Source: Syntrophaceae bacterium
Lineage (GTDB): Bacteria > Desulfobacterota > Syntrophia > Syntrophales > Smithellaceae
Assembly (NCBI GenBank): GCA_018056765.1
Contig: JAGPFA010000001.1
Coordinates: forward strand, 272,370 to 336,369
Direction of reading: 5' to 3'
Length of the DNA stretch: 64,000 nucleotides
The notes under the pieces are model-generated. The model was given only the letters and a program-made list of their open reading frames with translations, ran no database searches and was not told the origin of the DNA. Positions 63,654 to 64,000 of the stretch are shown here, in pieces. Numbering within the stretch: position 1 is the first letter of the stretch; each line of letters opens with the position of its first letter. A program made the position numbers and the translations under genes.

Positions 63654-64000
63654 CCCCGGTCTCTATGTTCACATTCCCTTGTGCCTGGCCAAATGCGGCT
63701 ACTGCAACTTCTACTCGATTGCCGCTCCAGAGCTGATCCCCCGCTTTATACCAGCCGTCATCGGTGAGATGGCTTTTTATGAAAATCAGTTTCGTAACTT
63801 CGATACAGTTTATTTCGGCGGCGGCACCCCTTCCCTGCTGCATGCCCCGTCAATTGAGGTAATTCTCAATGCCGCACACAAAATGTTCGGTATTGACCGG
63901 CATGCGGAAATCACACTGGAGGCCAATCCGGGCGATCTGTCTTTAGAGTATTTACATTCCCTGCGCGCCCTGGGAATTAACCGCCTCAATATCGGCGTGC
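63646..64000 (+). CDS. hemW: HemW-like radical SAM protein, 3' end cut by window
   Basis: The first 118 codons of a radical SAM protein start at ATG 63646 inside the lepA end. The cluster motif CxxxCxxC reads CLAKCGYCNFYS, with YVHIPLCL before it. FGGGTPS and ITLEANPGD follow in the normal HemW order. The family was long annotated as oxygen-independent coproporphyrinogen III oxidase; HemW itself is a heme chaperone. The frame runs to the window edge with no stop. Confidence 0.93.
   Translation, partial: MTSPGLYVHIPLCLAKCGYCNFYSIAAPELIPRFIPAVIGEMAFYENQFRNFDTVYFGGGTPSLLHAPSIEVILNAAHKMFGIDRHAEITLEANPGDLSLEYLHSLRALGINRLNIGV

Noticed and set aside
1-64000. CRISPR arrays, insertion sequences, prophage or toxin-antitoxin modules
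   Set aside because: No spaced direct repeats, transposase or integrase motifs, att-like repeats next to tRNAs, or toxin pairs could be found on either strand.

Overview
The window is a dense, mostly housekeeping stretch of a Gram-negative bacterial chromosome. It carries about 60 protein genes and five tRNAs. There is no rRNA, CRISPR array, insertion sequence or prophage. An outer-membrane lifestyle is indicated by Lnt, several predicted lipoproteins, lytic transglycosylases, a SurA/PpiC-type foldase and a BepA-like M48 protease. The gene set and order (IHF/HU next to rpsA and cmk, a ~400-residue FolP with an N-terminal extension, a short archaeal-type Psd paired with PssA, an FTR-like redox protein) suggest a deltaproteobacterium (Desulfobacterota), perhaps near the Syntrophales. 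That placement is inference from gene content; no phylogeny was run. TTG and GTG starts are common (phoH, ftsH, pepA, rph, cspA; clpX, clpP, adk, folP).

Layout. 1-9.0 kb, plus strand: the 3' end of a radical SAM gene, a small membrane protein, a pair of M16 proteases (one catalytic, one lacking the zinc motif), an M20 peptidase, then phoH-pgpH-ybeY for c-di-AMP turnover and ribosome maturation. 9.1-14.5 kb, minus: MltD-like transglycosylase, prfB with a programmed frameshift, lnt, corC. 14.7-21.1 kb, minus: a proteostasis cluster in which tRNA-Leu leads tig-clpP-clpX-lon, flanked by tRNA-Val/tRNA-Asp and tRNA-Pro(GGG). 21.3-29.8 kb: a small Slt enzyme (plus), then comEA-like, lysC, tsaE, acpS, folP, ftsH, tilS and a HAD phosphatase (minus). 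30.0-31.7 kb, plus: a Rossmann/DUF2520 protein overlapping panB. 31.7-40.7 kb, minus: MBL-fold hydrolase, SurA-like lipoprotein, glycosyltransferase, miaA, cspA, alpha/beta hydrolase, oppF, oppD, pepA.

41.0-53.7 kb: a TPR remnant (plus), an M23-like lipoprotein, tRNA-Pro(TGG) overlapped by rdgB, rph, an amidase, a bifunctional-type Rel/SpoT, proS, ispG, a PurF-like protein lacking the glutaminase cysteine, coaD, rsmD, pssA and psd. 53.8-54.8 kb, plus: glutaredoxin-like and FTR-like redox genes, then a tiny cysteine-rich sigma-region-4-like protein. 54.9-59.4 kb, minus: enoyl-CoA hydratase, IHF/HU, sppA, rpsA, cmk. 59.5-64 kb, plus: M48/TPR protease, a divergent adenylate kinase, lepA and the start of hemW.

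No large undescribed system stands out. The best leads are the PurF-like protein with Gly where the catalytic Cys should be, the small Cys-rich sigma-4-like protein beside a Grx/FTR pair, the DUF2520 gene translationally linked to panB (a candidate ketopantoate reductase), the divergent adenylate kinase, and the rdgB stop codon lying inside a tRNA gene.
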